Assembly: GCF_001513965.1 (NCBI RefSeq)
Contig: NZ_KQ948022.1
Span: 62,001 to 126,000, forward strand
Source of the DNA: Streptomyces cellostaticus
GTDB lineage: Bacteria > Actinomycetota > Actinomycetes > Streptomycetales > Streptomycetaceae
Length of the DNA stretch: 64,000 bases
Reading direction: 5' to 3'
Of this stretch, positions 46,828 through 55,494 are shown in pieces. A program made the position numbers and the translations under genes. The notes under the pieces were generated by a model. It was not told the origin of the DNA and searched no databases. It saw only the letters and a list, made by a program, of their open reading frames with translations. Positions within the stretch are counted from its first letter, which is position 1. Every line of letters begins with the position of its first letter.

Positions 46828-46862
46828 TTACACGAGTTGATCTGGATTGATTACACGAGTAA
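46828..46862. promoter_or_regulatory. Tandem LacI operators 1 and 2
   Basis: TTACACGAGTTG at 46828-46839 and TTACACGAGTAA at 46851-46862 are direct copies with starts 23 bp apart, about two helical turns. The second is a near-perfect palindrome. Confidence 0.7.
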
Positions 46863-46940
46863 CCACTGCGGTGGTTCCTTGTGTAGCACTACGGGAGCCC
46901 GGCTGAACAGAGGCTTGCGTCGAGGAGCCCGGGTCGTTGC

Positions 46941-46952
46941 TTACTCGTGTTG
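46941..46952. promoter_or_regulatory. LacI operator 3
   Basis: TTACTCGTGTTG is the same motif in reverse orientation (complement CAACACGAGTAA), 62 bp before the LacI start. Confidence 0.65.
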
Positions 46953-47013
46953 CCGACCACGCATGTACCCTGGAGAGCTGCGGGAAATCGGGTCCTGCGA
47001 GCGGAAGGGAAGC

Positions 47014-48015
47014 ATGGCGAGGAAACCGGTCGCTGTCGTCACCAGCGCCGATGTGGCACGGCTGGCGGGCGTCTCACGGGCCACCGTTTCCTTCGTGCTC
47101 AACAACACCCAGGCACACCGGGTCAGCGAGGCGACCCGCGCGAAGGTACTTGCCGCGGCGGACACGCTCGGGTACGTGCCGCACGCGGCGGCCCGCTCGC
47201 TGCGGGCGGGCCGCAACAACCTGGTGCTGATCCCGGCTGCCGTGTCCGCCATCGGCTGCCTGGTGAGCGGCTGGATCGACGACCTCCACACGGAACTGGA
47301 GCAGTACGGCTGCACCACTGTGCTGCACGCGGGGCGGTTCGCCGACCCCGTCAGCGCGGCACGCGCCTGGGCAGAGCTGCGCCCCGGCGCGGTGTTGGCG
47401 CTGGACGGCACCAGCCTCACCGCGGCCGGCGCGGACGTCCTCAGACGTGCCGGGGTCCGGGCCCTGATGGCGTTCGCGCCGCAGCCCGTCGAGGGCGTCT
47501 GCACGGTCGCCTTCGACGATCAGCGGGTGGGCGTGCTCGCCGCCAGGCATCTGGTGGCCGGCGGCCGCCGGCGCCTCGCGGTCCTCATGCCACAAGAGCG
47601 CGGCCTGTCGGCGTTCGCCGCGCCCCGGCTGGCCGGAGCGCGCAGCGTGGCCGCCCGGACGGTGGCGACCGTGACACCGGTGGAGATGGGTTACACGTAT
47701 GAGTCCGCCGTCGAACTGGCGCGTGGCTGGGCGATGCGGGACCTGGACGGCGTCTTCGCCTACAACGACGAATACGCCGCGCTGTTGCTGCGCGCCCTGC
47801 TGGACGAGGGGGTCGACGTCCCGGAAGACGTCGCCGTGGTCGGCTGTGACGACCTGGTGACCGCGGCCCTGCAGCGGCCGCCCCTGACGACGATCCGCCT
47901 GGACCTGCCCTCGGCCGCGCAGGTCGCCGCGGCGGTGCACGAACTGATGGAGAACGGCACCGCCGCGCCCCTGCCCGGCGTCGAACCCACCCTCGTGCAC
48001 CGCCGGTCCAGCTGA
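47014..48015 (+). CDS. LacI-family transcriptional repressor
   Basis: The 333-residue regulator carries the LacI headpiece TSADVARLAGVSRATVSFVL at about residues 9-28 and the hinge VPHAAARSLRAGR, then a periplasmic-binding-like ligand domain ending with VAVVGCDDLVTAALQRPPLT. The operator motif TTACACGWGTAA occurs three times in its divergent promoter and once before the alpha/beta hydrolase gene on its far side, so it probably controls the MFS and SurE genes, itself and the hydrolase. The effector is unknown. GGAAGGGA precedes the ATG. Confidence 0.92.
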   Translation: MARKPVAVVTSADVARLAGVSRATVSFVLNNTQAHRVSEATRAKVLAAADTLGYVPHAAARSLRAGRNNLVLIPAAVSAIGCLVSGWIDDLHTELEQYGCTTVLHAGRFADPVSAARAWAELRPGAVLALDGTSLTAAGADVLRRAGVRALMAFAPQPVEGVCTVAFDDQRVGVLAARHLVAGGRRRLAVLMPQERGLSAFAAPRLAGARSVAARTVATVTPVEMGYTYESAVELARGWAMRDLDGVFAYNDEYAALLLRALLDEGVDVPEDVAVVGCDDLVTAALQRPPLTTIRLDLPSAAQVAAAVHELMENGTAAPLPGVEPTLVHRRSS

Positions 48016-48064
48016 CCGCCCGGTGCGGTGCCGCGAGCGCGGCAGCCGGCCCGGCGGTGGCGCG

Positions 48065-49003
48065 TCAGGCGCTCAGGTGGCGCCGCAGGAAGTCGACACT
48101 CTCCGCGACCACGGCGGGCACCTCTGCGGATCCCAGGAAGATGTGGTCGGCCCCCTCGACGGCGCGCAGCGTCACGTCCGCGCCGGCACGGGTGAGCGCC
48201 CGCTCCAGCAGCTCGCTCTGGCCGAACGGTACGACCCGGTCCTCCCGGCCGTGAACCAGCAGGAACGGGGGCGGAGTCATGGGTCCCGCGTACGTCACCG
48301 GACTCGCGGCGCGGGCCCGCTCCCGCCGGCCTTCCTCCGCACCGCCGAGCAGCGACTTGATGGGGTCCGGGTACGGCGGCTCGCCCGGAACCGGCGGCAA
48401 GGGGGACTGGGAGAGCAGTGACTCGATCTCCGAGACGCCGTACCAGTCGACGACCGCCCGTACGGTGCTGTCCTCGTCCCGCACGCCTTCGCGGCCTTCG
48501 AGGGCGGCTCCGTGGGTGTCCGCGCGGACCAGCCCGGTGAGCGCGGCCAGGTGACCGCCGGCCGACTCGCCCCAGGCGCCGATCCGCTCCGGGTCGATGC
48601 CGAAGAGACCGGCGTGCCTGCGTACGTACCGGACGGCCGCCTTGACGTCGTGCAGCTGGGCGGGGAAGGGCGCTTCGAGGCTGTGCCGGTAGTCGATGCA
48701 GACCAGCCCCAGGCCCGCGCCGAGGACCGCCCCGTGCAGCAGCTCGACGGGCACGGTCGGTGGCGGGTAGCGCCGGTCGCCCTCCAGCCAGCCGCCGCCG
48801 TGGATCCAGACGACCGCCGGTACGGCCTCCTGCGCGGCCGGTACGTGGACGTCCAGCAGGCAGGGGCGGTAGCCCGGCGTCCGGGCGTAGGTCAGCCCGT
48901 GGAAGCGCCGTACACCGTCGGTGCCGACCAGGGGCGGGGTGGGAGCCAGGAAGCGGGGCGGGGGCCAGCCCGTGTCGGGCGGGGCGGGCGCGGTCGAGGT
49001 CAT
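48065..49003 (-). CDS. Alpha/beta hydrolase of the acetyl-esterase/HSL type
   Basis: The 312-residue protein shows the oxyanion motif VVWIHGGGWLEGDRRY, the nucleophile GAWGESAGGHLAAL (Ser near 147), the acid in LLVHGREDRVVPF and His in EGADHIFLG. This is the BD-FAE/hormone-sensitive-lipase group, often acetyl- or feruloyl-esterases on plant or sugar esters. No signal peptide. A perfect LacI operator lies 60 bp before the ATG, so it is probably a member of the adjacent LacI regulon acting on an imported ester. Confidence 0.88.
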   Translation of the reverse strand: MTSTAPAPPDTGWPPPRFLAPTPPLVGTDGVRRFHGLTYARTPGYRPCLLDVHVPAAQEAVPAVVWIHGGGWLEGDRRYPPPTVPVELLHGAVLGAGLGLVCIDYRHSLEAPFPAQLHDVKAAVRYVRRHAGLFGIDPERIGAWGESAGGHLAALTGLVRADTHGAALEGREGVRDEDSTVRAVVDWYGVSEIESLLSQSPLPPVPGEPPYPDPIKSLLGGAEEGRRERARAASPVTYAGPMTPPPFLLVHGREDRVVPFGQSELLERALTRAGADVTLRAVEGADHIFLGSAEVPAVVAESVDFLRRHLSA

Positions 49004-49336
49004 CTCCGGGGCCTTCCGTCATCAGCCTGAGCGAGTGTTCGGGGTCTCGTGCCGGTCAGGATGTTACACGTGTAACCAACGGCTGACGAGAGGGCGCGCG
49101 AGGGCTGCCCGGCGCGGCCGGGACGCCTGCCATGTCACGTCCGCAGCGCGCGCCCCAGGTGCGGGAGGCCAGGCGGTGGCGGGAGGATGACGGCTGACGC
49201 CCCAGCTCCGCAATGGGCCTCCCCCCCCGGTGACGCGACGGTGGAAGGCCCATGTCCTGCGCCATCCCCTCCGGGGTGCGGTCGAGTTGACGCTCGTCTG
49301 GCAGAGCGGCCGGGCACGCACCGGACCGTACGGCCG
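49004..49336. other. Intergenic region with a LacI operator
   Basis: Apart from the operator at 49063-49076 nothing coding was recognised. It separates the hydrolase promoter from the 3' end of the ferredoxin gene. Confidence 0.5.
49063..49076. promoter_or_regulatory. Perfect LacI operator before the hydrolase gene
   Basis: GTTACACGTGTAAC is a perfect 14-bp palindrome with the same core as the operators near 46.8-46.95 kb. It is placed about 60 bp upstream of the hydrolase ATG at 49003. Confidence 0.75.
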
Positions 49337-49537
49337 TCAGGACGTCTCGCTCACCCGGATCGCGGCGGCCTGGCATACGCTCGCGGCCTCCCGGACCGCC
49401 GCGTGCACCCTGGAGCCTGGCGCGCCGTCGAGGAGGAGGACGATCCCGTCCTCCTCCCTCTGGTCGAAGACCTCGGGGGCGATCAGCGCGCACTGTCCGG
49501 CGCCGCAGCACCTCGCCTCGTCGACGGTGACCTTCAT
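49337..49537 (-). CDS. 3Fe-4S ferredoxin, P450 partner
   Basis: The 66-residue ferredoxin has the cluster pattern RCCGAGQCALIAPEVF with a later Cys in ASVCQAAAI. The single CxxxxxC plus C arrangement with Gly or Ala at the second position is that of [3Fe-4S] ferredoxins that serve Streptomyces P450s. It starts 17 bp after the P450 stop in the same direction, so the two form a redox pair. A ferredoxin reductase is not encoded here. Confidence 0.88.
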   Translation of the reverse strand: MKVTVDEARCCGAGQCALIAPEVFDQREEDGIVLLLDGAPGSRVHAAVREAASVCQAAAIRVSETS

Positions 49538-49554
49538 CGCGGCGCCTTGCTCGC

Positions 49555-50801
49555 TCACCAGCGCACCGGCAGGGCCGCCGGCGGACTCGTCAACAGGCCG
49601 TCCACCTGGCGTAGTTCGGCGCCGTTCACGGCCAGTTCGAGGGTGGGTAGCCGGCGCAGCAGGACGTCGAGCACGGCCTGCATCTCGGTGCGGGCCAGGG
49701 CCTGGCCGAGACAGGAGTGCGGGCCCGCGCCGAAGGCCAGGTGGGGGTTGGGGCTGCGGGTGACATCGAGCTCGGCGGCGCGGTCGAAGGCGTCCTCGTC
49801 CCGGTTGGCCGCGGACATGCTGCACACGACGGTGGTGCCCCGGGGGGCGACCGTACCGCCGAGTTCGACGTCCTCGTGCACGTAGCGGATCATGCCGAAG
49901 CCGCCGCTCGGGTCGAAGCGCAGCATCTCCTCCACGGCCTGCCGGGCCAGGGACCGGTCGTCCAGCAGCCGCTGCCGGCGGCGCCGGTCGGACAGCAGGT
50001 GGGCCGCCATCACCGTGATGAACCCGGCGGTCGTCTCGTGCCCGGCGAGCAGCAGGGCCTGACCGGTTGCGGTGAGCGCCTCGCCGGACAGCGGCCGGCC
50101 CTCGGCGTCGGTCGCCGTGATGAGCAGGCTGAGCAGGTCCTCCTCGCCCTCGGCGGCCTTCCCCGCCGATACGGCCGCCCGCTTGTCCGCCACCAGGGCG
50201 GCCATGTACTCCTCGAACTCCCGGTGCGCGGTGGTCACTTCGTCCCGGCTGTACTTCGCCATGCTCGGGAACGTGTCCGACCAGCCCTTGAAGGAGTCCC
50301 GGTCGGCCTCCGGGACGCCGAGCATGGCGCAGATGACGAACACCGGGAGCGGGAAGGCCAGATGGGACACCAGGTCCGCCGGGTGGCCGTGGTCCGGCAT
50401 CTCGTCCAGAAGGCGGTCGGCGGTCCGCTCCATGGCGGGCCGCAGCGCCTGGACGCGCTTGGCGGTGAACCAGCGGCTCAGCATGCGGCGCCACCGCTCG
50501 TGCCCCACGGCGTTGAGGGTGCACGCCATGGGGCTGTTGAAGATGTCCGAGTCGTCGTCGGTGATACGGGCCGCGTCGGAGCCGGTGGCACCCTCCCGGC
50601 TCAGCCGCGGATCGCTCAACGCACGCCGGACGTCCTCGTACCGCGTCAGCAGCCGCGCCTCGTCCCCGCTCGGCAGGGGGTCACGCGCGCCACGGGGCAC
50701 TGCCGGCGCAGCCGTGCCCACTCCGCGGGTGGTTCGAGTGCGGTGGGCGGCGTCAGCGGGTAGCGCAGCGCGGCGCCGTTGCTTTCGGGGATGTCGGTCA
50801 T
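49555..50801 (-). pseudogene. Cytochrome P450 with a frameshift in a C-run near the 5' end
   Basis: Frame 1 from ATG 50801 (GGAGG upstream) encodes MTDIPESNGAALRYPLTPPT and ERLRRQ-like WARLRRQCPVARVT, the normal P450 start. At a run of five C on the coding strand (G at 50676-50680) the frame is lost, and the next frame continues LPSGDEARLLTRYEDVRRAL to the end. One missing C would restore VTPLPSG. The remaining P450 is intact: I-helix LLLAGHETTAG, ExxR EEMLR and heme loop FGAGPHSCLGQALARTE. The type resembles the CYP105/107 groups. The frameshift could be a sequencing error, in which case it is a functional 414-residue enzyme. Confidence 0.8.
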
Positions 50802-50850
50802 GCCTGCCTCCGGACGCGTGGGTACAAGCGGACGGTCGGCATCCCCTGAA

Positions 50851-50870
50851 CTTAAAGCAGCTGCTTTAAG
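50851..50870. promoter_or_regulatory. Perfect 20-bp palindrome before the P450 gene
   Basis: Arms CTTAAAGCAG and CTGCTTTAAG abut without a spacer, 50 bp upstream of the P450 ATG. The size suggests a TetR-type operator. No regulator gene is adjacent. Confidence 0.65.
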
Positions 50871-50936
50871 CAAGTGTGGCGGCGCTGCTACGGCGGGAAT
50901 CGGCCCAAACGGTGCCGCCAGGGTGTGCCCGGCGGG

Positions 50937-51722
50937 TCAGCCCGCTGTGACGTGGACGTAGTCACCGGGGGCGTTGGCCGCTCCGGTCGTGCTGGTCCCG
51001 GCGAAGCTCCAGCGCCAGTAGCCGTCCACGGAGGCGGTCGCCGTGGCCTTGAGGGCACCGCCGGTCCCGCTGGTCACCGTCTTCACGGTGCTGTAGGTGG
51101 TGCTGCCGGCCTTGCGGAACTGCAGCTTGACCGCCTGGCCCGAGTAGCCGCCGTACGTGCCGTTGTCCCAGTTGGCGCGGGTCAGCGCACCCTTGACGGT
51201 GAGGGTCTTGCCCGCGGCCACCGGCTCGGGAGAGGCGTCGGCGGTCAGCCTGGCGGAACGTTTCATCGAGAAGGTGCCCGCACTCTCCAGGTCGATGTAG
51301 TCGAAGTCGTTGGCGTCCACGGACGTCCAGACGTGCCAGATACCGGCGGTGGAGTTGCTGTGGGCCGTACGGGGGCCGATGGTGATGTCGGTGGTGCAGG
51401 TGGAGGTGGTTTCGCTGCCGGGGACGGGGGAGCAGGACATCGGAGTGTCGGAACCGGGCCCCGCGTTGCCGTCGGGGTTGTCGAACGAGCCGTGGTAGAC
51501 CAGCCCGTAGGCGTCCTTGACCCCCGAGTTGTCGGCGGCGGTGATGCTGAGCGTGAACGTCTTCGACCCGGTGGCACCGACCACGACCGGCTTTCCGCCG
51601 TTGACGACGACCTGGACGATGTGGGTGTCTCCCTCGCCGGAGTCGGCGTCGGCGGTCGTCACGGCGAGGGCGGACAGGACCAGCGCGCCCGACAGGGCGG
51701 TGACGGCAGAGCGTATGAACAT
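50937..51722 (-). CDS. Secreted hypothetical protein with Ig-like C-terminal domain
   Basis: The 261-residue protein has a signal peptide (about 1-27, ending ADA), a beta-rich domain with a Cys pair (MSCSPVPGSETTSTCTTDI) and a C-terminal module (SARLTADASPEPVAAGKTLT through YWRWSFAGTS) common at the end of Streptomyces secreted proteins of unknown role. AGGA precedes the ATG. No catalytic motif is visible. It may be a surface or matrix component. Confidence 0.75.
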   Translation of the reverse strand: MFIRSAVTALSGALVLSALAVTTADADSGEGDTHIVQVVVNGGKPVVVGATGSKTFTLSITAADNSGVKDAYGLVYHGSFDNPDGNAGPGSDTPMSCSPVPGSETTSTCTTDITIGPRTAHSNSTAGIWHVWTSVDANDFDYIDLESAGTFSMKRSARLTADASPEPVAAGKTLTVKGALTRANWDNGTYGGYSGQAVKLQFRKAGSTTYSTVKTVTSGTGGALKATATASVDGYWRWSFAGTSTTGAANAPGDYVHVTAG

Positions 51723-51842
51723 GGGTCCTCGCAAGGGAAGAGGTGTCCGCCCGGGATCGGGACAGAAGTCGAAACCGAACGAATAGTAGTGACCCGACGC
51801 GGGATCGGGACCTCACCATCCACCTCGTCCTTCCTGAATCTC

Positions 51843-52568
51843 TCAGTGTCCGCCGCCGCGGCGGAACCAGCCGCGCTTGGGCGGCGCGGCGGCGGGCGGG
51901 GCGCCGAAGGGCGGGGGCGGGGGTGGCGGCGCAGGAGCGGGGTGCGGAGGCTGTGCCGCCGGGCCGGCGAACGGGGGAAGTTGCTTGAAGTGCTCGTCCA
52001 GTGTCACCGTCGGGGTGATGCGGTGCAGCGCGGCCCGGACCAGGGTGAGCGGATGGTCCGGGAAGCCGGCGTCCCACTGCTCGTCGTCGCCCACGTGATA
52101 CGGCAGCCCGCCGAACTGCCCGCCGGCGGAGTACGGGTGAGGCCGGAAGTAGGCTTCCATTCCCACCTGGTTCATCACCATGGCCTCACGGACACCGGTC
52201 ATCCCGCCTTCCGCGGCCTGCACCTTGAGGACCGTGCTGCACCCGGCCTTGGGTATGGTCCACGAGCCGAGGAACCCCTGCCCGTGTGCTGCGCCGGGCA
52301 GGCGCACCTTGATCAGCTGACGGACCGCCGGGACACCGTCGACCGCGCCGGGCACCGCCTCGATGAGCCCGCCCCCGCGCCCGCCGACGCCTGCCGCGAG
52401 CGCGGTCCGCAAGCGCTCGAACTCGTGCAGCGGGGCGGGCAGATCGGGGACCAGGGGAAAGAAGTGCACCGTCAGCACGAGTCCCGCCGCATCCGTCCAC
52501 ACGCCGGGCTCACGCGCGGTGAAGCCGGTCAGGTCCAGGCCGGTGATCGGAGTCATGGAGATCATCAT
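51843..52568 (-). CDS. Conserved hypothetical protein with Pro-rich tail
   Basis: The protein is up to 241 residues, with a globular part (about 1-195; ITGLDLTGFTAREPGVWTD, LLGSWTIPK-like GFLGSWTIPKAGCSTVLKVQ) and a C-terminal Pro/Ala-rich tail closing with KRGWFRRGGGH. The basic aromatic end may contact membranes or nucleic acid. No domain recognised. Neither ATG 52568 nor 52556 has a good RBS, so the start is uncertain. It is 33 bp downstream of the SUKH gene and probably co-transcribed with it. Confidence 0.65.
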   Translation of the reverse strand: MMISMTPITGLDLTGFTAREPGVWTDAAGLVLTVHFFPLVPDLPAPLHEFERLRTALAAGVGGRGGGLIEAVPGAVDGVPAVRQLIKVRLPGAAHGQGFLGSWTIPKAGCSTVLKVQAAEGGMTGVREAMVMNQVGMEAYFRPHPYSAGGQFGGLPYHVGDDEQWDAGFPDHPLTLVRAALHRITPTVTLDEHFKQLPPFAGPAAQPPHPAPAPPPPPPPFGAPPAAAPPKRGWFRRGGGH

Positions 52569-52601
52569 GCCGGGCGTGCGCGCCCCGTCGGCGGCCGGGG
52601 T

Positions 52602-53819
52602 TCAGTCGCTGTCCTCCTCGGCCTCCTCGGCCTGAGCGCCGAAGACCTCGAAGTCCGCGAACTCGACCGGGTCGTCGTCCTGGTCCAGGCCGCACAGCCC
52701 CGCCGTGCTCAGCCGGCCGCGCTGCCACGCCAGCAGCGTGTCGATCAGCCCCTGCTCCAGGGGCGGGCCCTGGTCCGCGTGCCGGGGCCAGAACACGAGC
52801 GGCCAGTCGTCGGGCCGGTCGCCCTCGGTGAGCCAGCCCAGGTAGTCGCCGTCGATGGAGTCGGCGAAGGGCAGGAAACCGCCGGGCGCCGGGAAGGTGG
52901 CGAGCGGATACCACTGCGGGTGGCCGGACTTCAGCGACTCGTAGCCCTCGAGCGTCTGGTCCACGAAGGCGGTGAAGCGCGGTGCCGTCGTGCGCAGCGG
53001 CTCGGGGAAGCGCAGCCAGCCGCTCCAGCAGCCGCTGCCGTACGTCTCCATCAGCCGCACGTACTCCGCGGGCAGCGCCGTGCCGAGCTGCTCGAACAGG
53101 CCCTCCCAGGTGCCGTCGCCGAGGCGCGGCCGGCCCGGCGGCACGGTGAGCAGGCGCAGCGCCTCCAGCCCCGTGCCGGTCTCCAGCGCGACCCGGCGCT
53201 CCGCCTCCGTCAGCCGGGGCGGGGCGGGAGTGGGCGCAGTCCATGGCCCGGCGGTGTCCAGGAAGGCGGTGCGCGCGACGGTGCCGGGCAGCGGGCCCAT
53301 CAACGGGCCCGGCGGGGAGGGGAGTTCCCAGGTGTCGCGGACGGTGTGGCGGAGATAGCCGGTGAGCGTGAGGTCGTAGCGGTGCCAGGGGAGGAGGCCG
53401 CTGCCGGGCACGGGCCCTTGGTGGGCGACGACCACCGTCCACTCGTCGGGGTCGTCGGACACCGAGGTGTCCCAGAACAGCACGTCGGCGCCCCGGCTGC
53501 AGCCCCAGGCCAGCAACCCGCCCGGCTCGGGGTGCAGCAACGGCCGCTCGCCCTCCGGTAGGTCACGCGCCTCGATCCGGGCCTCCCGGTGCGTGGCGCG
53601 CAGCCACGCGCCGTAGTCGAACCGCCCTGCCTGCACGCACGGCACATGGATCCAGAGGAACTCCCCGAAGTCCACCGGCCCGTACCGGTCGGCCAGCAGC
53701 TTGTAGTCGGCCGGCAGCCGCGTACCGACCCACTTCTCCACGGCCGCCCAGTCGACGGGGACGGGGACGGGCGGGCGTTCGGCGTCCGGCTCGGCGAATT
53801 CGGCCAGGTCCACGGTCAC
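52602..53819 (-). CDS. Double SUKH (SMI1/KNR4-like) domain protein
   Basis: In 405 residues two SUKH domains follow each other: the first starts at about VEKWVGTRLPADYKLLADRY (residues 28-47), the second at about LFEQLGTALPAEYVRLMETY (near 250), both with the GxxLPxxYxxL(ME)xYG signature. SUKH proteins include many immunity proteins against contact-dependent or secreted nuclease toxins. No toxin gene is adjacent, so immunity is only a family-based possibility. It ends in a run of Glu/Asp. GTG start with GGAGGAC upstream. Confidence 0.8.
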   Translation of the reverse strand: MTVDLAEFAEPDAERPPVPVPVDWAAVEKWVGTRLPADYKLLADRYGPVDFGEFLWIHVPCVQAGRFDYGAWLRATHREARIEARDLPEGERPLLHPEPGGLLAWGCSRGADVLFWDTSVSDDPDEWTVVVAHQGPVPGSGLLPWHRYDLTLTGYLRHTVRDTWELPSPPGPLMGPLPGTVARTAFLDTAGPWTAPTPAPPRLTEAERRVALETGTGLEALRLLTVPPGRPRLGDGTWEGLFEQLGTALPAEYVRLMETYGSGCWSGWLRFPEPLRTTAPRFTAFVDQTLEGYESLKSGHPQWYPLATFPAPGGFLPFADSIDGDYLGWLTEGDRPDDWPLVFWPRHADQGPPLEQGLIDTLLAWQRGRLSTAGLCGLDQDDDPVEFADFEVFGAQAEEAEEDSD

Positions 53820-54190
53820 GTGTGCGTCCTCCGGGGGTGATCATCGGATGGGCGGGATTCTGCCACCGGCGGTCTCCGCCGACCTCACCGGCCGGGCTCG
53901 CAGATCGCCGGCGCGCCTGACCATCGCGCTGCTCGTGGGAGCCGGCCCGGTCCTGGCCGTGGTAGATCAGCCGGCACTTGCGGTCACCGAAGGCGGCGCC
54001 CGGATCCGGGTGGTACGGCTGCGGGACGACCGGGCCGTAGAACTTCACCGTGGCCGAGATGCCGCCGTCACTACGATCCGACGCCGGGCTGGTGGCCGGA
54101 CTGCTGCTGGCGGGAGCGAGCGGACGCCTCCTGCTCAGGTCAGGCCCCGCCGCCGGTGAGGCGGTGCGCGGCGCTGGCTAGGCTCGGAGC
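53820..54190. other. Intergenic region, possible decayed coding sequence on the minus strand
   Basis: No intact gene is seen. On the minus strand, about 54090-53920 reads ISATVKFYGPVVPQPYHPDP and GAAFGDRKCRLIYHGQ in high-GC3 codons with no convincing start and runs into the SUKH promoter region. It may be the end of a lost gene of unknown family; this is uncertain. Confidence 0.3.
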
Positions 54191-54694
54191 GTGCCCCACG
54201 TGGAAATTCTCCAGCTGCTGGTCTCGCCGGCGCACCGCCTCGCAGGGCGTCCCGGCGACGGCGTGCCCGAGCTGCCGCGCACCGAGCTGGTGACGACGGC
54301 CGAGGTCCGCGCGGGACTGGGCATCGTCGGGGACCGGTACTTCAACCACCCGGCGCACCGCAACGCGTCGATCACCCTCATGGCCGTGGAGCGCCTGCCG
54401 CGGCCGGGCCCGGAGGAGTCGGACCTGACGCGGACCCGGCGCAACGTCCTGCTGCGAGGCGTGGACATCGACGCGTACATCGGGTCCACGGTCGTCCTCG
54501 ACTGTGGCGCCGGGCCCGTGGAGCTGGAGGTGCGCAGCGCGGCCAGGCCGTGCGCGTGGATGGACGTCACGGTGGGGCCCGGCGCACAGCGGGCGCTGCG
54601 CGGCGGCGGGGGAGTCCGCTGCCGTCCGCTGAGCGACGGGATCCTCACCGTGGGACCCGCCGTGTTCGGGGTGCGGGAAGCTCTGGAGACGTAG
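54191..54694 (+). CDS. MOSC-domain protein
   Basis: The 167-residue protein shows the MOSC sulfur-carrier pattern: AGLGIVGDRYF early, TRRNVLLRGVDID in the middle and the conserved Cys in ARPCAWMDV. MOSC proteins act in molybdenum cofactor-dependent reductases or sulfur transfer; YiiM-like single-domain forms reduce N-hydroxylated compounds. Here the formate dehydrogenase needs a pterin cofactor, but no link is shown. GTG start at 54191. Confidence 0.82.
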   Translation: MPHVEILQLLVSPAHRLAGRPGDGVPELPRTELVTTAEVRAGLGIVGDRYFNHPAHRNASITLMAVERLPRPGPEESDLTRTRRNVLLRGVDIDAYIGSTVVLDCGAGPVELEVRSAARPCAWMDVTVGPGAQRALRGGGGVRCRPLSDGILTVGPAVFGVREALET

Positions 54695-54764
54695 GGAGAC
54701 TGTGCAGGGCGGATGAGTACGACGACTCAGGCGATGCCCTCCGGAGATCATGAAAAGTGAGGGC

Positions 54765-55421
54765 ATGACCACTCCATCACCCCTGACTCGTCCCCCGTAT
54801 CCCAGCCGTGCGCCGCAGCCCGCACCCCCGCGGTCGCGCCGCCGGCTGGTGGCCGGCCTGGCGGCCCTGTGCCTCGTCGCCGCCTGTGCCGCGGCCGCCG
54901 CCTGGTGGACGGAGCGGAAGGGGAACGACCCCCTGGCGGGCCGGCCCCGGGTCACCGACACCCGCGCCGGACTCTCCTACGCCGTGCCGGACGGCTGGCA
55001 GCACGACGCGGCCAAGGACAAGCACCTGGTCGACGCCTTCTCCTCGCAGATCAGCAAGACCTCCGGCGCACCCTCGTCCGGGGGCGGCACCGTGCTGACC
55101 GGCCGCGCCGGGCAGGTCGTGCCCCGTGCCGACCTGCGCCGGGCGGCCGAGAGCGCCGCCCGGTCCAACGCCGAGTTCTTCTTCCCCGACCAGCGGGCCA
55201 CTGTGGAGGAGTCGCACGCCGCCGAGCTGGACGGCGAGCCCGCGTACACCGTCGCCCTGCGGATCCGGAACGGCGACGACGGCACCTCCCGTCTGGAGAT
55301 GACCCTGGTGACGGTCCACGGCGAACGCACCGCCTTCCTCCTCGGCCTCACCACGGACGAAGCCGATGCGGGGATCAAGGCGGACATCCACGCCGTCGTG
55401 GCCGGTGCCGGTGTCGTCTGA
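54765..55421 (+). CDS. Secreted or membrane-anchored hypothetical protein
   Basis: The protein is about 218 residues, with a Pro-rich basic N-terminus (SRAPQPAPPRSRRRLVAG) and a membrane helix LAALCLVAACAAAAAW; the AAC could be a lipobox-like site. The exported part (GLSYAVPDGWQHD, LTTDEADAGIKADIHAVVA) resembles the PsbP/LpqN-like fold of actinobacterial lipoproteins. Function unknown. ATG 54750 is an alternative start with GGAG close by. Confidence 0.7.
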   Translation: MTTPSPLTRPPYPSRAPQPAPPRSRRRLVAGLAALCLVAACAAAAAWWTERKGNDPLAGRPRVTDTRAGLSYAVPDGWQHDAAKDKHLVDAFSSQISKTSGAPSSGGGTVLTGRAGQVVPRADLRRAAESAARSNAEFFFPDQRATVEESHAAELDGEPAYTVALRIRNGDDGTSRLEMTLVTVHGERTAFLLGLTTDEADAGIKADIHAVVAGAGVV

Positions 55422-55494
55422 CGGCGCCGCACCGGGATCGGCGAGCCGGGACGACCGACCGGTCGGCCGGTGGGCCATGGCGGGCAGGGCCGCC

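Larger units (their letters stand above)
46688..47013. other. Divergent promoter region of MFS and LacI genes
   Basis: No gene is seen. It contains three LacI-type operator copies (listed separately), the inverted repeat AACCAC-TGCG-GTGGTT at 46861-46876 directly abutting the second operator, and a purine-rich repetitive stretch near 46730-46800 with repeated GAGCCG and GGGCAGGGC words. Confidence 0.6.

Noticed and set aside
49187..49885. Plus-strand frame over the ferredoxin and P450 3' region
   Set aside because: Antisense of a clear ferredoxin and P450 heme domain.
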